Shown: positions 55,317 through 63,925 of the stretch, piece after piece
Layout: each line of letters opens with the position of its first letter
Numbering within the stretch: the first letter of the stretch is position 1
Program-made: the position numbers and the translations under genes
Origin: Henriciella sp.
Lineage (GTDB): Bacteria > Pseudomonadota > Alphaproteobacteria > Caulobacterales > Hyphomonadaceae
Assembly (NCBI GenBank): GCA_017642885.1
Contig: JAEPOM010000002.1
Coordinates: forward strand, 1 to 64,000
Length of the DNA: 64,000 nt
Reading direction: 5' to 3'
Notes under the pieces: model-generated
Told to the model about the DNA's origin: nothing
What the model saw: the letters and a program-made list of their open reading frames with translations, nothing else
Databases searched by the model: none

Positions 55317-55973
55317 TTATTCCGGTGGATCAGTCTTCAGACGGATCGGCGGGCACGCCTTGCGCGCGGCGAAGATTGTTCGGGAATCGATTGCGATCCC
55401 TGCATCGCTCAGCATGTTGCGGCCAACCAGAAGCGGGTAATTGAAACCGGATCGATCGGCGAGGTTGACTTCACCCTTCAGGCGGATGCCGCCAATGCAG
55501 AGATCCATATTCACGACCGGGCGCACAATGGCACCACCACCGCGGCGCCGGATTGAGACCCAGCGGACGACGGGCTCTGTATAGATGACTTCGCGGCCAC
55601 GTCGGCTGGTCAGCTTGAACGTGATCGTCTCCGGCATCGGGTCTTCCATCGACGTGTCGAAGATCGGGGCAATCTCATCCGCTGGCGGGTCATCCGGCGC
55701 ATCGCCCTCTGCCATATCCTCATCATCCAGCTCGGCATCGCCGATCAGGAGCGCACTTTCTTCGCGGGCGGACGCATCAATTGCGAATTCGGGCGGCAGG
55801 ATTTCAGCGTGGATCGATGTTGTTTTCGCGCCGCTGTCGAGTTTGGCACGCATCAGCAAGCCGCTTGGCATCACGCGCGCATGCTCCAGCCATCCACGCG
55901 TGTGGATTTCCGGTGCCTCAGAAGCACTGGTCAGGCTCACCGCCAAAGATATGAGAATCGTTTGTCCAAACAT
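55317..55973 (-). CDS. Retropepsin-like aspartic peptidase (RimB/PF05618 type)
   Basis: A 218-residue protein. The retropepsin-like active motif is Asp46 in AKLDSGAKTTSIHA, followed by strands ending in NLADRSGFNYPLLVGRNML, the hallmark of PF05618, once called ATP-dependent zinc proteases. A signal peptide (about 1-18) is likely, so it acts outside the cytoplasm, and an acidic low-complexity insert (about 78-112) separates the two lobes. Substrate unknown. It follows the tRNA convergently. Confidence 0.87.
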   Translation of the reverse strand: MFGQTILISLAVSLTSASEAPEIHTRGWLEHARVMPSGLLMRAKLDSGAKTTSIHAEILPPEFAIDASAREESALLIGDAELDDEDMAEGDAPDDPPADEIAPIFDTSMEDPMPETITFKLTSRRGREVIYTEPVVRWVSIRRRGGGAIVRPVVNMDLCIGGIRLKGEVNLADRSGFNYPLLVGRNMLSDAGIAIDSRTIFAARKACPPIRLKTDPPE

Positions 55974-56007
55974 GGCCGCCTCTATTTCTCGATTTATGCG
56001 GCATTAT

Positions 56008-56892
56008 TTAGGCAGGCATGGGAATCCGTCGGTAGACGAGGTCTGCATAATCGTTGACCAACGCTTCCGATGTATGCCCCGGCGTGTATCTGAACTCGCC
56101 AATCTCAGCCACGGGCGTGATTTCAGCGGCTGATCCGGTGATGAAGCACTCATCAAATGTCGCGAGTTCATCCGGCATGATTGCGCGTTCGATCACTTCG
56201 ATCTGGCGCGCCTTGGCCAGTTTGATCGCGGTTTGGCGGGTAATGCCGTTCAGAAAGCAGTCGGGTGTTGGTGTGTGGATGGCGCCATCGCGCATGAAGA
56301 AAATGTTCGCGCCTGTCGCCTCAGCAACTTGCCCGCGATAATCCAGCATCAACGCGTCGGCATAGCCATCATTTTCCGCCGCGTGCTTTGAAAGCGTGCA
56401 GATCATATAAAGGCCCGCTGCCTTGGCGTGGCATGGAGCAGTTAACGGATCAGGGCGGCGATAAATCGCGTGCGTCATCCGAATGCCCTTCATCTTATCG
56501 GCAAAATAGTCACCCCATGCCCAGACCGCGACGGCGAGGTGAATGGTATTGCTTTGCGCTGAAACGCCCATCATCTCACTACCGCGCCAGGCAAATGCGC
56601 GGACATAAGCATTCTCAAGCCCGGACTTGGCCAGCGCCTCTTCCTTAATCTTCTCCAACTCGTCGACGGAGACCGGCAGATCAAATCCCATGATCTTGGC
56701 AGAATTTGCGAGGCGCTCGGAATGGCGCCGCGACGCATAGATCACACCGCCATAGGCGCGCTCGCCTTCGAACACGCACGAGGCATAGTGCATGGCATGC
56801 GTCAGCACGTGGACTTTCGTGTCCCGCCAAGGGACGAACTCACCGTCCATCCAGATATAGCCATCACGATCATCATAGGCCTGGTTTGCCAT
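56008..56892 (-). CDS. ilvE: Branched-chain amino acid aminotransferase
   Basis: A 294-residue class IV PLP aminotransferase. The catalytic Lys157 is in TAPCHAKAAGLYM; HAMHYASCVFEGERAYGG, the GYADALMLDYRGQVAEATGANIFF and FLNGITRQTAIKLA segments are family-typical. It makes leucine, isoleucine and valine from keto acids. The start at 56892 follows AGGA; a GTG at 56913 is an alternative. Divergent from the petP-type regulator gene 54 bp away. Confidence 0.93.
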   Translation of the reverse strand: MANQAYDDRDGYIWMDGEFVPWRDTKVHVLTHAMHYASCVFEGERAYGGVIYASRRHSERLANSAKIMGFDLPVSVDELEKIKEEALAKSGLENAYVRAFAWRGSEMMGVSAQSNTIHLAVAVWAWGDYFADKMKGIRMTHAIYRRPDPLTAPCHAKAAGLYMICTLSKHAAENDGYADALMLDYRGQVAEATGANIFFMRDGAIHTPTPDCFLNGITRQTAIKLAKARQIEVIERAIMPDELATFDECFITGSAAEITPVAEIGEFRYTPGHTSEALVNDYADLVYRRIPMPA

Positions 56893-56946
56893 TGGCTGTT
56901 TCCTGTCTTGCACTTTTACTCAATTCACGGGCATTCTCAGATCACC

Positions 56947-57420
56947 ATGGTGAATGTCAACACAATACGGGCAAATGCGCCCGGCTTCGATCCGCGACTT
57001 TTCCTCCGCGATGAGGAACTGGATTACGGAATCGCGCTGCTTCTAGCCGGAGAACGCGCATTGATGAAGGCGGCGAGTGAAATTTCGCGCGATTTTGACC
57101 TGCCACCTCTGGCTGCGCGGGTCATGATTACGATCAGGTTCCAGCCCGGCCAGACTGTGACTGGCCTGCGATCGCAGCTCGATACAACGACGCCGACTTT
57201 GGCACGAATACTCGGAGACCTCGACCAACGCGGCCTCGTCGACCGACGGCAAAGCGACCGGGGCGATCGGCGGACGCGCCTCTTGTTTCTCAGCCATGAA
57301 GGCAAGCGCGTCACGGACCCGGCCACGCTCGCCATGCGCGACCGACTGAGAGCGGCTTACCGCACAGCAGGATCGGGTGCTGTCGGTGGCGTACGGGCTG
57401 TGCTAGAGGCGCTATTATGA
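56947..57420 (+). CDS. MarR-family regulator (PetP-like)
   Basis: A 157-residue winged-helix regulator: DLPPLAARVMITIRFQPG, the HTH LRSQLDTTTPTLARILGDLDQRGLVDRRQSDRGDRRTRLLFLSHEGK and a C-terminal helix. It overlaps the downstream response-regulator gene as ATGA. This MarR plus OmpR-type pair next to ilvE corresponds to petP-petR of Rhodobacter and other Alphaproteobacteria, linked there to cytochrome bc1 expression. The effector here is unknown. Confidence 0.86.
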   Translation: MVNVNTIRANAPGFDPRLFLRDEELDYGIALLLAGERALMKAASEISRDFDLPPLAARVMITIRFQPGQTVTGLRSQLDTTTPTLARILGDLDQRGLVDRRQSDRGDRRTRLLFLSHEGKRVTDPATLAMRDRLRAAYRTAGSGAVGGVRAVLEALL

Positions 57421-58094
57421 GCGCGGAAACACACCTGTTGATTGTAGACGATGATGATCGCATCCGAGATCTGCTCAAACAATATCTGGCGCGCGAAGGT
57501 CATAGCGTAACGACCGCACCAGACGCAGCAGCGGCCCGCAAACTGTTTCAAACCTTCAGCTTCGACCTCGCTGTTTTCGACATCATGATGCCGGGCGAGG
57601 ACGGCCTCAGCCTGCTCAAAGCCCTGCGCGACGACGGCAATGATACGCCGGTCATGCTGTTGACTGCGCGAGGGCAAGCGAGCGACCGAATTGAAGGGTT
57701 GCGTCTTGGCGCCGACGACTACCTGCCAAAGCCGTTTGAGCCGGAAGAACTTGCCCTGCGCGCAGCGGCGATCCTGAAGCGCAGCCACGTCCCGCAGCCG
57801 CCGGAAGAAGTCGAAATGTCCGGCCTCGTCTTCGAGCCCGCCAAGGGGCTCCTACATGGCCCGGAGGGTCATATCCGTCTGACCGATAGCGAGCTTCAGC
57901 TCTTGAGCCTGCTGGCCCGCAAGCCTGGCGAGCCGATTTCACGCGAAGATCTCGCTGCGCAGGCCTCGAATGGTACTGAGCGTAGCATCGACGTCCAGGT
58001 GACGCGGCTTCGAAAGAAAATCGAACCTGACCCGAGGAACCCCATTCACATCCAAACGGTCCGCGGTATCGGTTACCGGCTCATGCCGGATTGA
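57417..58094 (+). CDS. OmpR-family response regulator (PetR-like)
   Basis: A 225-residue response regulator with a receiver domain (phospho-acceptor Asp55 in LAVFDIMMPGEDG, acidic pocket DDDD near 11-14, conserved Lys in YLPKPFEP) and an OmpR winged-helix DNA-binding domain (about 130-225: RLTDSELQLLSLLARKPGEPISREDLAAQ ... RSIDVQVTRLRKKIE). The sensor kinase encoded at 58813 is its likely partner, after an intervening gst gene. Confidence 0.94.
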   Translation: MSAETHLLIVDDDDRIRDLLKQYLAREGHSVTTAPDAAAARKLFQTFSFDLAVFDIMMPGEDGLSLLKALRDDGNDTPVMLLTARGQASDRIEGLRLGADDYLPKPFEPEELALRAAAILKRSHVPQPPEEVEMSGLVFEPAKGLLHGPEGHIRLTDSELQLLSLLARKPGEPISREDLAAQASNGTERSIDVQVTRLRKKIEPDPRNPIHIQTVRGIGYRLMPD

Positions 58095-58122
58095 ACTCCG
58101 GCGCCGGGAAAGGACCGATTAG

Positions 58123-58734
58123 ATGTTGAAACTCCACCACCTGCGCATTGGGCGCTCGATCTTCACTGTTTGGCTGCTGGAAGAGCTTGGCGCCGACTAT
58201 GAGATGGACATCTATGATCGAAACGAAATGGGGCGCGCGCCGCCAGAGCTGAAAAAGGCGCACCCCCTCGGTAAGTCACCGGTGATTGATGATGATGGTT
58301 TCGTCCTCGCCGAGTCCGGCGCGATTGCGCTGTACCTGCTCGACAAGTTCGACCCGGAAAACCGGCTTGGACCTCCAGCGGACGCAAAAGGTCGCGCAGA
58401 ATGGATGCAGTGGCTGATGTATACCGAAGCCTCTGCGTTCGCGCCGATGCTGATGAAGCTCTTGCTGAGCCGGACCGAGGACAAACCCCCTGTCTTTGAC
58501 ATGTTCGCAACGGGAGAAGTGGCCCTGCAGCTAGGTTATGTGGAGTCCCGGCTTGCTGATCGCGATCATGTCATGGGCGGAGCATTCTCAGCCGTGGATA
58601 TTGGGATGACTTACATCGCTGAGATGGCCGAACGGCTCGGCGAGCTAGCGCCCTATCCGAAACTGGCGGCTTATCTCGCTCGCAACAAATCAAGGCCCGC
58701 CTTTCAGCGAGCCCTGGAGAAAACCGGCGGCTGA
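58123..58734 (+). CDS. Glutathione S-transferase
   Basis: A 203-residue GST with the N-terminal thioredoxin fold (LKLHHLRIGRSIFTVWLLEELGADYEM, the SRS/glutathione-binding LGKSPVIDDDGFVLAESGAIALYL) and an all-helical C-terminal domain (about 85-203). Conjugation or thiol-exchange of an unknown substrate is expected. It lies in the petP-petR-gst-kinase run and may share their promoter. AAAGGA precedes the ATG. Confidence 0.9.
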   Translation: MLKLHHLRIGRSIFTVWLLEELGADYEMDIYDRNEMGRAPPELKKAHPLGKSPVIDDDGFVLAESGAIALYLLDKFDPENRLGPPADAKGRAEWMQWLMYTEASAFAPMLMKLLLSRTEDKPPVFDMFATGEVALQLGYVESRLADRDHVMGGAFSAVDIGMTYIAEMAERLGELAPYPKLAAYLARNKSRPAFQRALEKTGG

Positions 58735-58748
58735 CCCAAGCTCTACCC

Positions 58749-58783
58749 AAGGTCCGCGGGTCCGCTTATACATTCTATTCGAT
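58749..58783. repeat. Inverted repeat between gst and the sensor kinase gene
   Basis: AAGGTCCGC (58749-58757) and GCGGACCTT (58775-58783) form a 9-bp stem with a 17-base loop, 30 bp before the kinase ATG. No T-tract follows; it might be a partial terminator or a leader structure. Confidence 0.5.
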
Positions 58784-58812
58784 TGCGGACCTTGTAGTGG
58801 GAACCTGAATCT

Positions 58813-60111
58813 ATGAGCAGTTTTCGCCTGCGCGATTATACCCCCAAGACGCTTTACGGGCGGCTCGCGACTCTGGTGGCTCTGCCGGTGATCGCGATTT
58901 TTGCAATCTTTTCGCTCTATTACTACCAGGAGCATATTCGCGATGTGAACGAAAAGCTGTCACAGTCGATTGCGCGTGAGGTCGGATTAATCGTCGATGT
59001 TTGTAGCGCATCAGAAGGGATGCCGAGCGCCGAACAGCAAATAGAACGACAGCTGGGCCTGCGATTTGACTGCGCATATGAAAACGACATGTCGTGGCCG
59101 GAAAATGCGCGCGCGCGGTTTGGATATGACGACGTTCTGCGCGGACAAATGCGTGCGGTCACCAATTATGATTTCGAGGTGCGTGCGATCCAGGCGGGGC
59201 GCGTGCTCGATTTCAGGCATCAGGCGGACGCCGACACGATACGCGTCGTGGTTGACCGCAAACGCGCGCTGGCCGCGAACACGCACTTCACCATCGTCTG
59301 GGTCCTGCTCGGTGCGCTGTTCATGCTTGCGCTCGCCTTTGCATTCCTGCGCAATCAGGTTCGGTCAATCCTGCGCCTGACCGAAGCGGCCAAGGCATTC
59401 GGGCGCGGACGGGAAATGCCCGGCTTTCGTCCTAGTGGTGCCACGGAGATTCGCGACGCCGCACGCGCTGTCACGGATATGCGCGCCCGCCTTACCGCCT
59501 TCACGGATCAGCGTACAGCTATGCTGGCGGGGGTAAGCCATGATCTTCGCACGCCTCTGACGCGGCTGAAACTGCAACTCGCAATGATGGAGCAGTCCGA
59601 AGAGATTACAGGAGCGCGCGCCGATCTCGACGACATGTCGAAGATGCTGGACGAATATCTCGCCTTTGCCAGTGGCGAAGAGGGCGAGCGCGCAGAAGAC
59701 CTGCGGCTTGATCATATAACTCGCACCGTGGCCGAGCGAATTGATGGCGCAAAGGTGCTGGACGCGCCGGAGATTAGCGTGACGGCACGCCCGATGGCTC
59801 TGACCCGAACGCTTTCTAACTTGATTTCAAACGGGGTCGGCTACGGCGATCGCTGCGAGGTGAAGCTGATTAAAGGACCACGCATGGCTGAGATTTTGAT
59901 TGATGATGATGGCCCCGGAATACCCGAAGACAAACGCGAAGACGCGTTTCGCCCCTTCCATCGCCTCGATGATGGACGCTCTCAAAACGTCGCCGGCACC
60001 GGATTGGGCCTGACCTTGGCACGTGACTTTGCCCGCGGCCATGGCGGCGATATCCGGCTCGAAGACAGTCCATTGGGCGGCCTCAGAGTCCGTTTGAGAC
60101 TGCCTTACTAG
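58813..60111 (+). CDS. Membrane sensor histidine kinase (EnvZ-like)
   Basis: A 432-residue kinase: two membrane helices (about 20-38 and 160-180) around a periplasmic domain of about 120 residues, HAMP linker (about 180-235), H-box with His243 in GVSHDLRTPLTRLKLQ, N box SNLISNG, and ATPase glycine boxes DDDGPGIP and GTGLGLTLARD. It most likely pairs with the PetR-like regulator upstream. It overlaps the convergent TetR-like gene by 4 bp. Confidence 0.93.
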   Translation: MSSFRLRDYTPKTLYGRLATLVALPVIAIFAIFSLYYYQEHIRDVNEKLSQSIAREVGLIVDVCSASEGMPSAEQQIERQLGLRFDCAYENDMSWPENARARFGYDDVLRGQMRAVTNYDFEVRAIQAGRVLDFRHQADADTIRVVVDRKRALAANTHFTIVWVLLGALFMLALAFAFLRNQVRSILRLTEAAKAFGRGREMPGFRPSGATEIRDAARAVTDMRARLTAFTDQRTAMLAGVSHDLRTPLTRLKLQLAMMEQSEEITGARADLDDMSKMLDEYLAFASGEEGERAEDLRLDHITRTVAERIDGAKVLDAPEISVTARPMALTRTLSNLISNGVGYGDRCEVKLIKGPRMAEILIDDDGPGIPEDKREDAFRPFHRLDDGRSQNVAGTGLGLTLARDFARGHGGDIRLEDSPLGGLRVRLRLPY

Positions 60112-60710
60112 GCTTCTGGTTCAGGCTGAGTCTTTCGTTTTCCGCGGCGGGCGCTGATCCATTCGAGGCGTTCTTCAATCTTGATCAGTTCGGCATCCAG
60201 AGCCGCCATGGTTCGACTGAGATCGGCGCTGGTTTCCTGACGCCAGGCGCGTTCGGCTTGCGCAATCGCCCAGCCAATCGCTGCAATCTGAACCCCGCGT
60301 GGCAGTTTGCTCGCGCCATCGAGCCCTGCGCAGGCAAGCCCCCATTTCGCCGTCGCCGCCCGAGCTTTCAAGCGCAGCGCCAATCCATCTAAGGACCGGT
60401 CGCGCCAGCGCAAATAAGACATGGCACCATCCCGCACATCTTCCATCGCCTCGAACCGCATCATAATGACATCGAACAGACGCGTGCGCGCGGTTTCATC
60501 GGCGTCGAAGGAGCCTTCGCTCATTGCCCCATCGAACAGGGGTTCGATCGCCAGAGTGAGGTCTTGTTTGTCTGCAACGCCGTGAAAATCAGAGAGTTCG
60601 AGTCCGGCTTCGCTTGCAATGTCTGCTAGCGTTAGGCGATCCCATTTTTCAGTTTCCGCCAGCTTCAGCGCAGCTCGAGAACCCTTCTCTATGATCTTGC
60701 TGGTCTTCAT
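60108..60710 (-). CDS. TetR/AcrR-type putative regulator
   Basis: A 200-residue all-helical protein. The first 50 residues read as a TetR HTH (SRAALKLAETEKWDRLTLADIASEAGLELSDFHGVADKQDLTLA), though the recognition helix is not canonical; the remainder (GAMSYLRWRDRSLDGLALRLKARAATAKWGLACAGLDG ... IGWAIAQAERAW) would be the ligand domain. It overlaps the end of proC by 4 bp (ATGA), so the two are coupled. Family assignment is moderate. Confidence 0.72.
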   Translation of the reverse strand: MKTSKIIEKGSRAALKLAETEKWDRLTLADIASEAGLELSDFHGVADKQDLTLAIEPLFDGAMSEGSFDADETARTRLFDVIMMRFEAMEDVRDGAMSYLRWRDRSLDGLALRLKARAATAKWGLACAGLDGASKLPRGVQIAAIGWAIAQAERAWRQETSADLSRTMAALDAELIKIEERLEWISARRGKRKTQPEPEA

Positions 60711-61510
60711 TCTGTCTCCCTCGACAGTTCATTGTCGCGGTCTATTGCGGCGCCGATGGCTTGCTTAAATATAGATGGCAATGCCGCCTCCGACATCAAG
60801 ACTTCAAGCGCCGCCTGCGTCACGCCGTTGGGCGACGTCACATTGCGGCGCAGCGTTGCAGCATCTTCCTCGGACGCTTCCATCAACGCGCCAGCGCCTT
60901 CCACTGTTTTGCGCGCCAGGCGCATCGCCAGATCCGGATCGAGCCCGTGCGCCGCTCCCGCAGCCGCCATCACTTCCGCGAGCAGGAAGCCATAGGCCGG
61001 GCCGCATCCAGACACCGCCGTTGCTGCGGGGAGCAAGTCTTCGTCAATCGGTCCCTCGACCGTTCCCAATGGGGTCAGCAGTGATTTCAACACGGCTATG
61101 GTATCTGCTGAGATCTCAGGCTTGGTACAGAGTATCGTCACCCCCTTACCGACAAGGCCTGGCGTGTTTGGCATTGCGCGAGCAACCAGCGACGTGCCGA
61201 GCTTTGCCTCCAGCGTTGCCAGCGATACGCCCGCCATAACCGACAGGACCTGGGTTTGGGGCCCGACGCGCTGAGCGATGCTCGGGGCGAGACCGCCAAA
61301 CACTTGCGGTTTTACCGCCACGACCAACAGATCCGCATGCGCCACCTCTGGGTTGACGCGTACGCTCCCTTGATCGGCCCAGGCAGAGACAGTGCCAGAT
61401 GCGTTCGGGTCTACAATATCAATCGCGCCAGCAAATCCGGCTTTCAACCATCCCCCGGCCAAAGCAGAGCCCATCCGGCCCGCGCCGATCAGTGTCATTT
61501 GTCGTGTCAT
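60707..61510 (-). CDS. proC: Pyrroline-5-carboxylate reductase
   Basis: A 267-residue NAD(P)H enzyme making proline from pyrroline-5-carboxylate. The Rossmann motif LIGAGRMGSALAGGWLKAG and the C-terminal signature segment (SGCGPAYGFLLAEVMAAAGAAHGL and the VTSPNGVT motif) are intact. AGGA lies upstream of the ATG. It is followed by the overlapping TetR-like gene and preceded by an unknown membrane protein gene. Confidence 0.95.
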   Translation of the reverse strand: MTRQMTLIGAGRMGSALAGGWLKAGFAGAIDIVDPNASGTVSAWADQGSVRVNPEVAHADLLVVAVKPQVFGGLAPSIAQRVGPQTQVLSVMAGVSLATLEAKLGTSLVARAMPNTPGLVGKGVTILCTKPEISADTIAVLKSLLTPLGTVEGPIDEDLLPAATAVSGCGPAYGFLLAEVMAAAGAAHGLDPDLAMRLARKTVEGAGALMEASEEDAATLRRNVTSPNGVTQAALEVLMSEAALPSIFKQAIGAAIDRDNELSRETE

Positions 61511-61517
61511 CGTTTCG

Positions 61518-62024
61518 CTACGTCCTGCGATAGTCTTTTAGGTCTTTCGCCATTTGCGATGGCCTTAGCCCTTTTCCAGCCAGAAGTCGCTTGAAATCAG
61601 GGCCGTGGTCAAAATGCTGCAGCTGGCGATGATAGTAGTTCACATATTCCAACAGTGCGAGCACCGCGGCAAAAGTTGCCGCGCCCTGATCCCATCCTGT
61701 GTTGAATATGTCTTCGCGCGTCCAGGCCAACAACACCGAGATAACGGCTAAGAGGGTCAAGATCAGGGCGGGGCCCTGGGACCACGCAATCAAGCGCATC
61801 GCACGGGAGAACTTGTACGATCGATCTTCTAACTGTTTGAGCTTGGCTCGCCAGTAATAGGCGCCGATGACCAATAGAAACATCATCGGAATGAAGGCCA
61901 GGAGCGACACCCAACTCGGGTTCCAACGCGCAAGCATGAGCAATATTGCCGGCAGGAGCAGCACATTGGCGGCTTCCATTTTCCAGTAGCCCGAGAGGCG
62001 TCGTTTGAGTTCGGCCGCAGCCAT
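61518..62024 (-). CDS. Small integral membrane protein of unknown function
   Basis: A 168-residue protein with about four hydrophobic helices (about 17-32, 36-53, 78-96, 112-128) and a basic C-terminal tail (FKRLLAGKGLRPSQMAKDLKDYRRT). I do not recognise the family. The start at 62024 is the first ATG beyond the upstream ybjN stop; no clear Shine-Dalgarno. It probably belongs to the ybjN-membrane protein-proC-tetR run on the minus strand. Confidence 0.75.
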   Translation of the reverse strand: MAAAELKRRLSGYWKMEAANVLLLPAILLMLARWNPSWVSLLAFIPMMFLLVIGAYYWRAKLKQLEDRSYKFSRAMRLIAWSQGPALILTLLAVISVLLAWTREDIFNTGWDQGAATFAAVLALLEYVNYYHRQLQHFDHGPDFKRLLAGKGLRPSQMAKDLKDYRRT

Positions 62025-62038
62025 AGTACGACGCGGCT

Positions 62039-62545
62039 TTACGCTTCGCCCGCCGTTTCGAACAAGGCCGCTTCCAGCGCCTCCCGAGGGGTCTTGCCCG
62101 CCCAGATCACGAAGTTGAAGGCTGGGACGAACATGTTCACGGCGTCGAGACCTGCTGCGATCACCGCGCGGATTTCGCCGACATCCGGTTCCACCCGGTC
62201 CAGCATGGGCAGAGCATGGCGGAAAATGATCACGCCCTCGTCCGCCCAATAGTCGAAATGACCTAGCCAGAGACGCTCATTCGCCATCATGACGAGCTCG
62301 GCAATGGCAGCGCGACGAGACTCAGTCGGTTTCACATCCAGCGTGATCGAGAAGTGCAGAGCTGGTGGTTCATGGCGGTTCGCGAACATGCCGCCCATGT
62401 CACCCCATTTCGAAGCCGTGATGCACTGAAGCGTGTCATCTTCTTCGTCCCGCTGAAAATCCCAGCCTGCCTCTGTCAAGCAACTCTCGACAAGCTCAAG
62501 CGCGTCGCTCTCAACTGTCTGGGAACGGTCTAAGGATAGGCTCAT
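62039..62545 (-). CDS. YbjN domain protein
   Basis: A 168-residue protein of the YbjN superfamily, a tetrahedral-fold group without a clear reaction: LTEAGWDFQRDEEDDTLQC, HFSITLDVKPTESRRAAIAELVMMANERLWLGHFDYWADEGVIIFRHALP and the C-terminal FNFVIWAGKTPREALEAALFET. YbjN proteins have been tied to stress and motility in E. coli. AAGGGGGAG precedes the ATG at 62545; a TTG at 62566 is a weaker alternative. Confidence 0.9.
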   Translation of the reverse strand: MSLSLDRSQTVESDALELVESCLTEAGWDFQRDEEDDTLQCITASKWGDMGGMFANRHEPPALHFSITLDVKPTESRRAAIAELVMMANERLWLGHFDYWADEGVIIFRHALPMLDRVEPDVGEIRAVIAAGLDAVNMFVPAFNFVIWAGKTPREALEAALFETAGEA

Positions 62546-62648
62546 GGGCTCCCCCTTCCGAATCAAGTCAGGCCTTCTTGCCTTGGGGTAAGGCTAACCA
62601 TGCCCGACTCAGCGCGCAAGAGTCTTGGTTAAAAAGCAGTGGACAGCC

Positions 62649-62885
62649 CTATTTCTCGAGCGCTTTGACGCGCTTCTCCAGCGCTTCGACACGCTCCAGC
62701 GCCTGCACTGCAATGGCTTTCAAAGCCTCGATTTCCTCGCGGCTGGCGAGGTCCATATCAGCAATCATAGCCCGCACGCGCGACTGGCCTGCGGTCTTCA
62801 TTTCTTCTCCGGCGGCGCGGGCAGCGCCCATGGCCCCGGTCATTAATCCGGCGAGATCATCCAACACTGGGCTTTTTGCAGACAT
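62649..62885 (-). CDS. ubiK: BMFP-domain ubiquinone accessory factor UbiK-like
   Basis: A 78-residue protein with a Gly/Ala-rich amphipathic helix (LDDLAGLMTGAMGAARAAGEEM) followed by a coiled coil (ASREEIEALKAIAVQALERVEALEKRVKALEK). This is the BMFP (YqiC/UbiK) pattern; UbiK helps assemble the aerobic ubiquinone synthesis complex. AGGAGT precedes the ATG at 62885. Divergent from lgt. Confidence 0.87.
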   Translation of the reverse strand: MSAKSPVLDDLAGLMTGAMGAARAAGEEMKTAGQSRVRAMIADMDLASREEIEALKAIAVQALERVEALEKRVKALEK

Positions 62886-62971
62886 GTCGAGGACTCCTAT
62901 GCGCGTCTTGAACCTGTTTCCATTTGTGCCTAGCAGATGGGAACGCAAAAGCCGACAGGAAAGACCGCCGC

Positions 62972-63925
62972 ATGAGTCTCCTTGCCCTCACTGCCCAACA
63001 GGCAGCCATGAGCTTCCCGGAAATGTCCCCGGCAATCTTCCAGATCGATCTGGGATTCCTGGGTCTCGGCAAGTTTCCCATCCGCTGGTATGCGCTGTCC
63101 TATATCTACGCCTTGCTGATGGGTTGGCGTCTGGCTCTGGCGCTGGTACAGCGGCCAGCGCTCTGGGGCGGCTCGAGCCCGGCGACGCGTGACGACATTG
63201 ATGACCTGCTTTTCTATGTGACGCTTGGCGTAATCCTTGGCGGCCGGTTCGGATACATCCTGTTTTACCAGCTGCCCTATCAATGGGATCAGACCATGTC
63301 AGACCCGATGAGTCTGCTGCGGATCTGGGAAGGCGGTATGAGTTTTCATGGCGGTCTGCTTGGCGTTGTCGTCGCCATTTTCTGGGTAACCCGCCAACGC
63401 AGCATCCCGCTTCTGTCTATCGGAGACATTGCCGGCGTCGTTGCGCCGCTTGGCCCGCTCTTTGGCCGAATTGCGAACTTTATCAATGCGGAGCTTTATG
63501 GTCGTCCGACCCCTGAGGGCAGCTCCTGGGGAATGATCTTTCCAGAAGGATATGTGGCAGGTTCCACCCCCAGCGCCTTTAATTGGGGCACAGGCGAATG
63601 GGTGTATCGCGGAGATGAAGTCGCGCGCTATCCAAGCCAGCTCTATGAAGCCGTGCTGGAAGGATTGATCCCGGCCATAGTTCTCCCGATCCTCGTCTGG
63701 CGCTTCAAGGCGCTGCAACGCCCTGGTTTGATCGCGGGTTTGTTCCTTCTCTTCTACGCATTTGGGCGCACCGTGTCGGAACAGTTCCGCGAGCCCGATG
63801 CGTTTGTCCAAGGCCTGCCGGAATGGATCACGATGGGGCAGATCCTGTCTCTGCCAATGTGGGTCGGCGGAGCATGGCTTGTATGGAATGCGCTCAAGAA
63901 GCCGGGCGTTTCAACGACGGCGTGA
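62972..63925 (+). CDS. lgt: Prolipoprotein diacylglyceryl transferase
   Basis: A 317-residue integral membrane enzyme that adds diacylglycerol to the lipobox cysteine of prolipoproteins, using phosphatidylglycerol. The invariant MSFHGGLLG (His126) and the lgt signature GRIANFINAELYGR (about 165-178) are intact, as is YPSQLYEAVLEG. Several lipoproteins in this window are its likely substrates. The start at 62972 is taken after AGGA; an ATG at 63008 is a second option. The stop overlaps the next gene as GTGA. Confidence 0.95.
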   Translation: MSLLALTAQQAAMSFPEMSPAIFQIDLGFLGLGKFPIRWYALSYIYALLMGWRLALALVQRPALWGGSSPATRDDIDDLLFYVTLGVILGGRFGYILFYQLPYQWDQTMSDPMSLLRIWEGGMSFHGGLLGVVVAIFWVTRQRSIPLLSIGDIAGVVAPLGPLFGRIANFINAELYGRPTPEGSSWGMIFPEGYVAGSTPSAFNWGTGEWVYRGDEVARYPSQLYEAVLEGLIPAIVLPILVWRFKALQRPGLIAGLFLLFYAFGRTVSEQFREPDAFVQGLPEWITMGQILSLPMWVGGAWLVWNALKKPGVSTTA

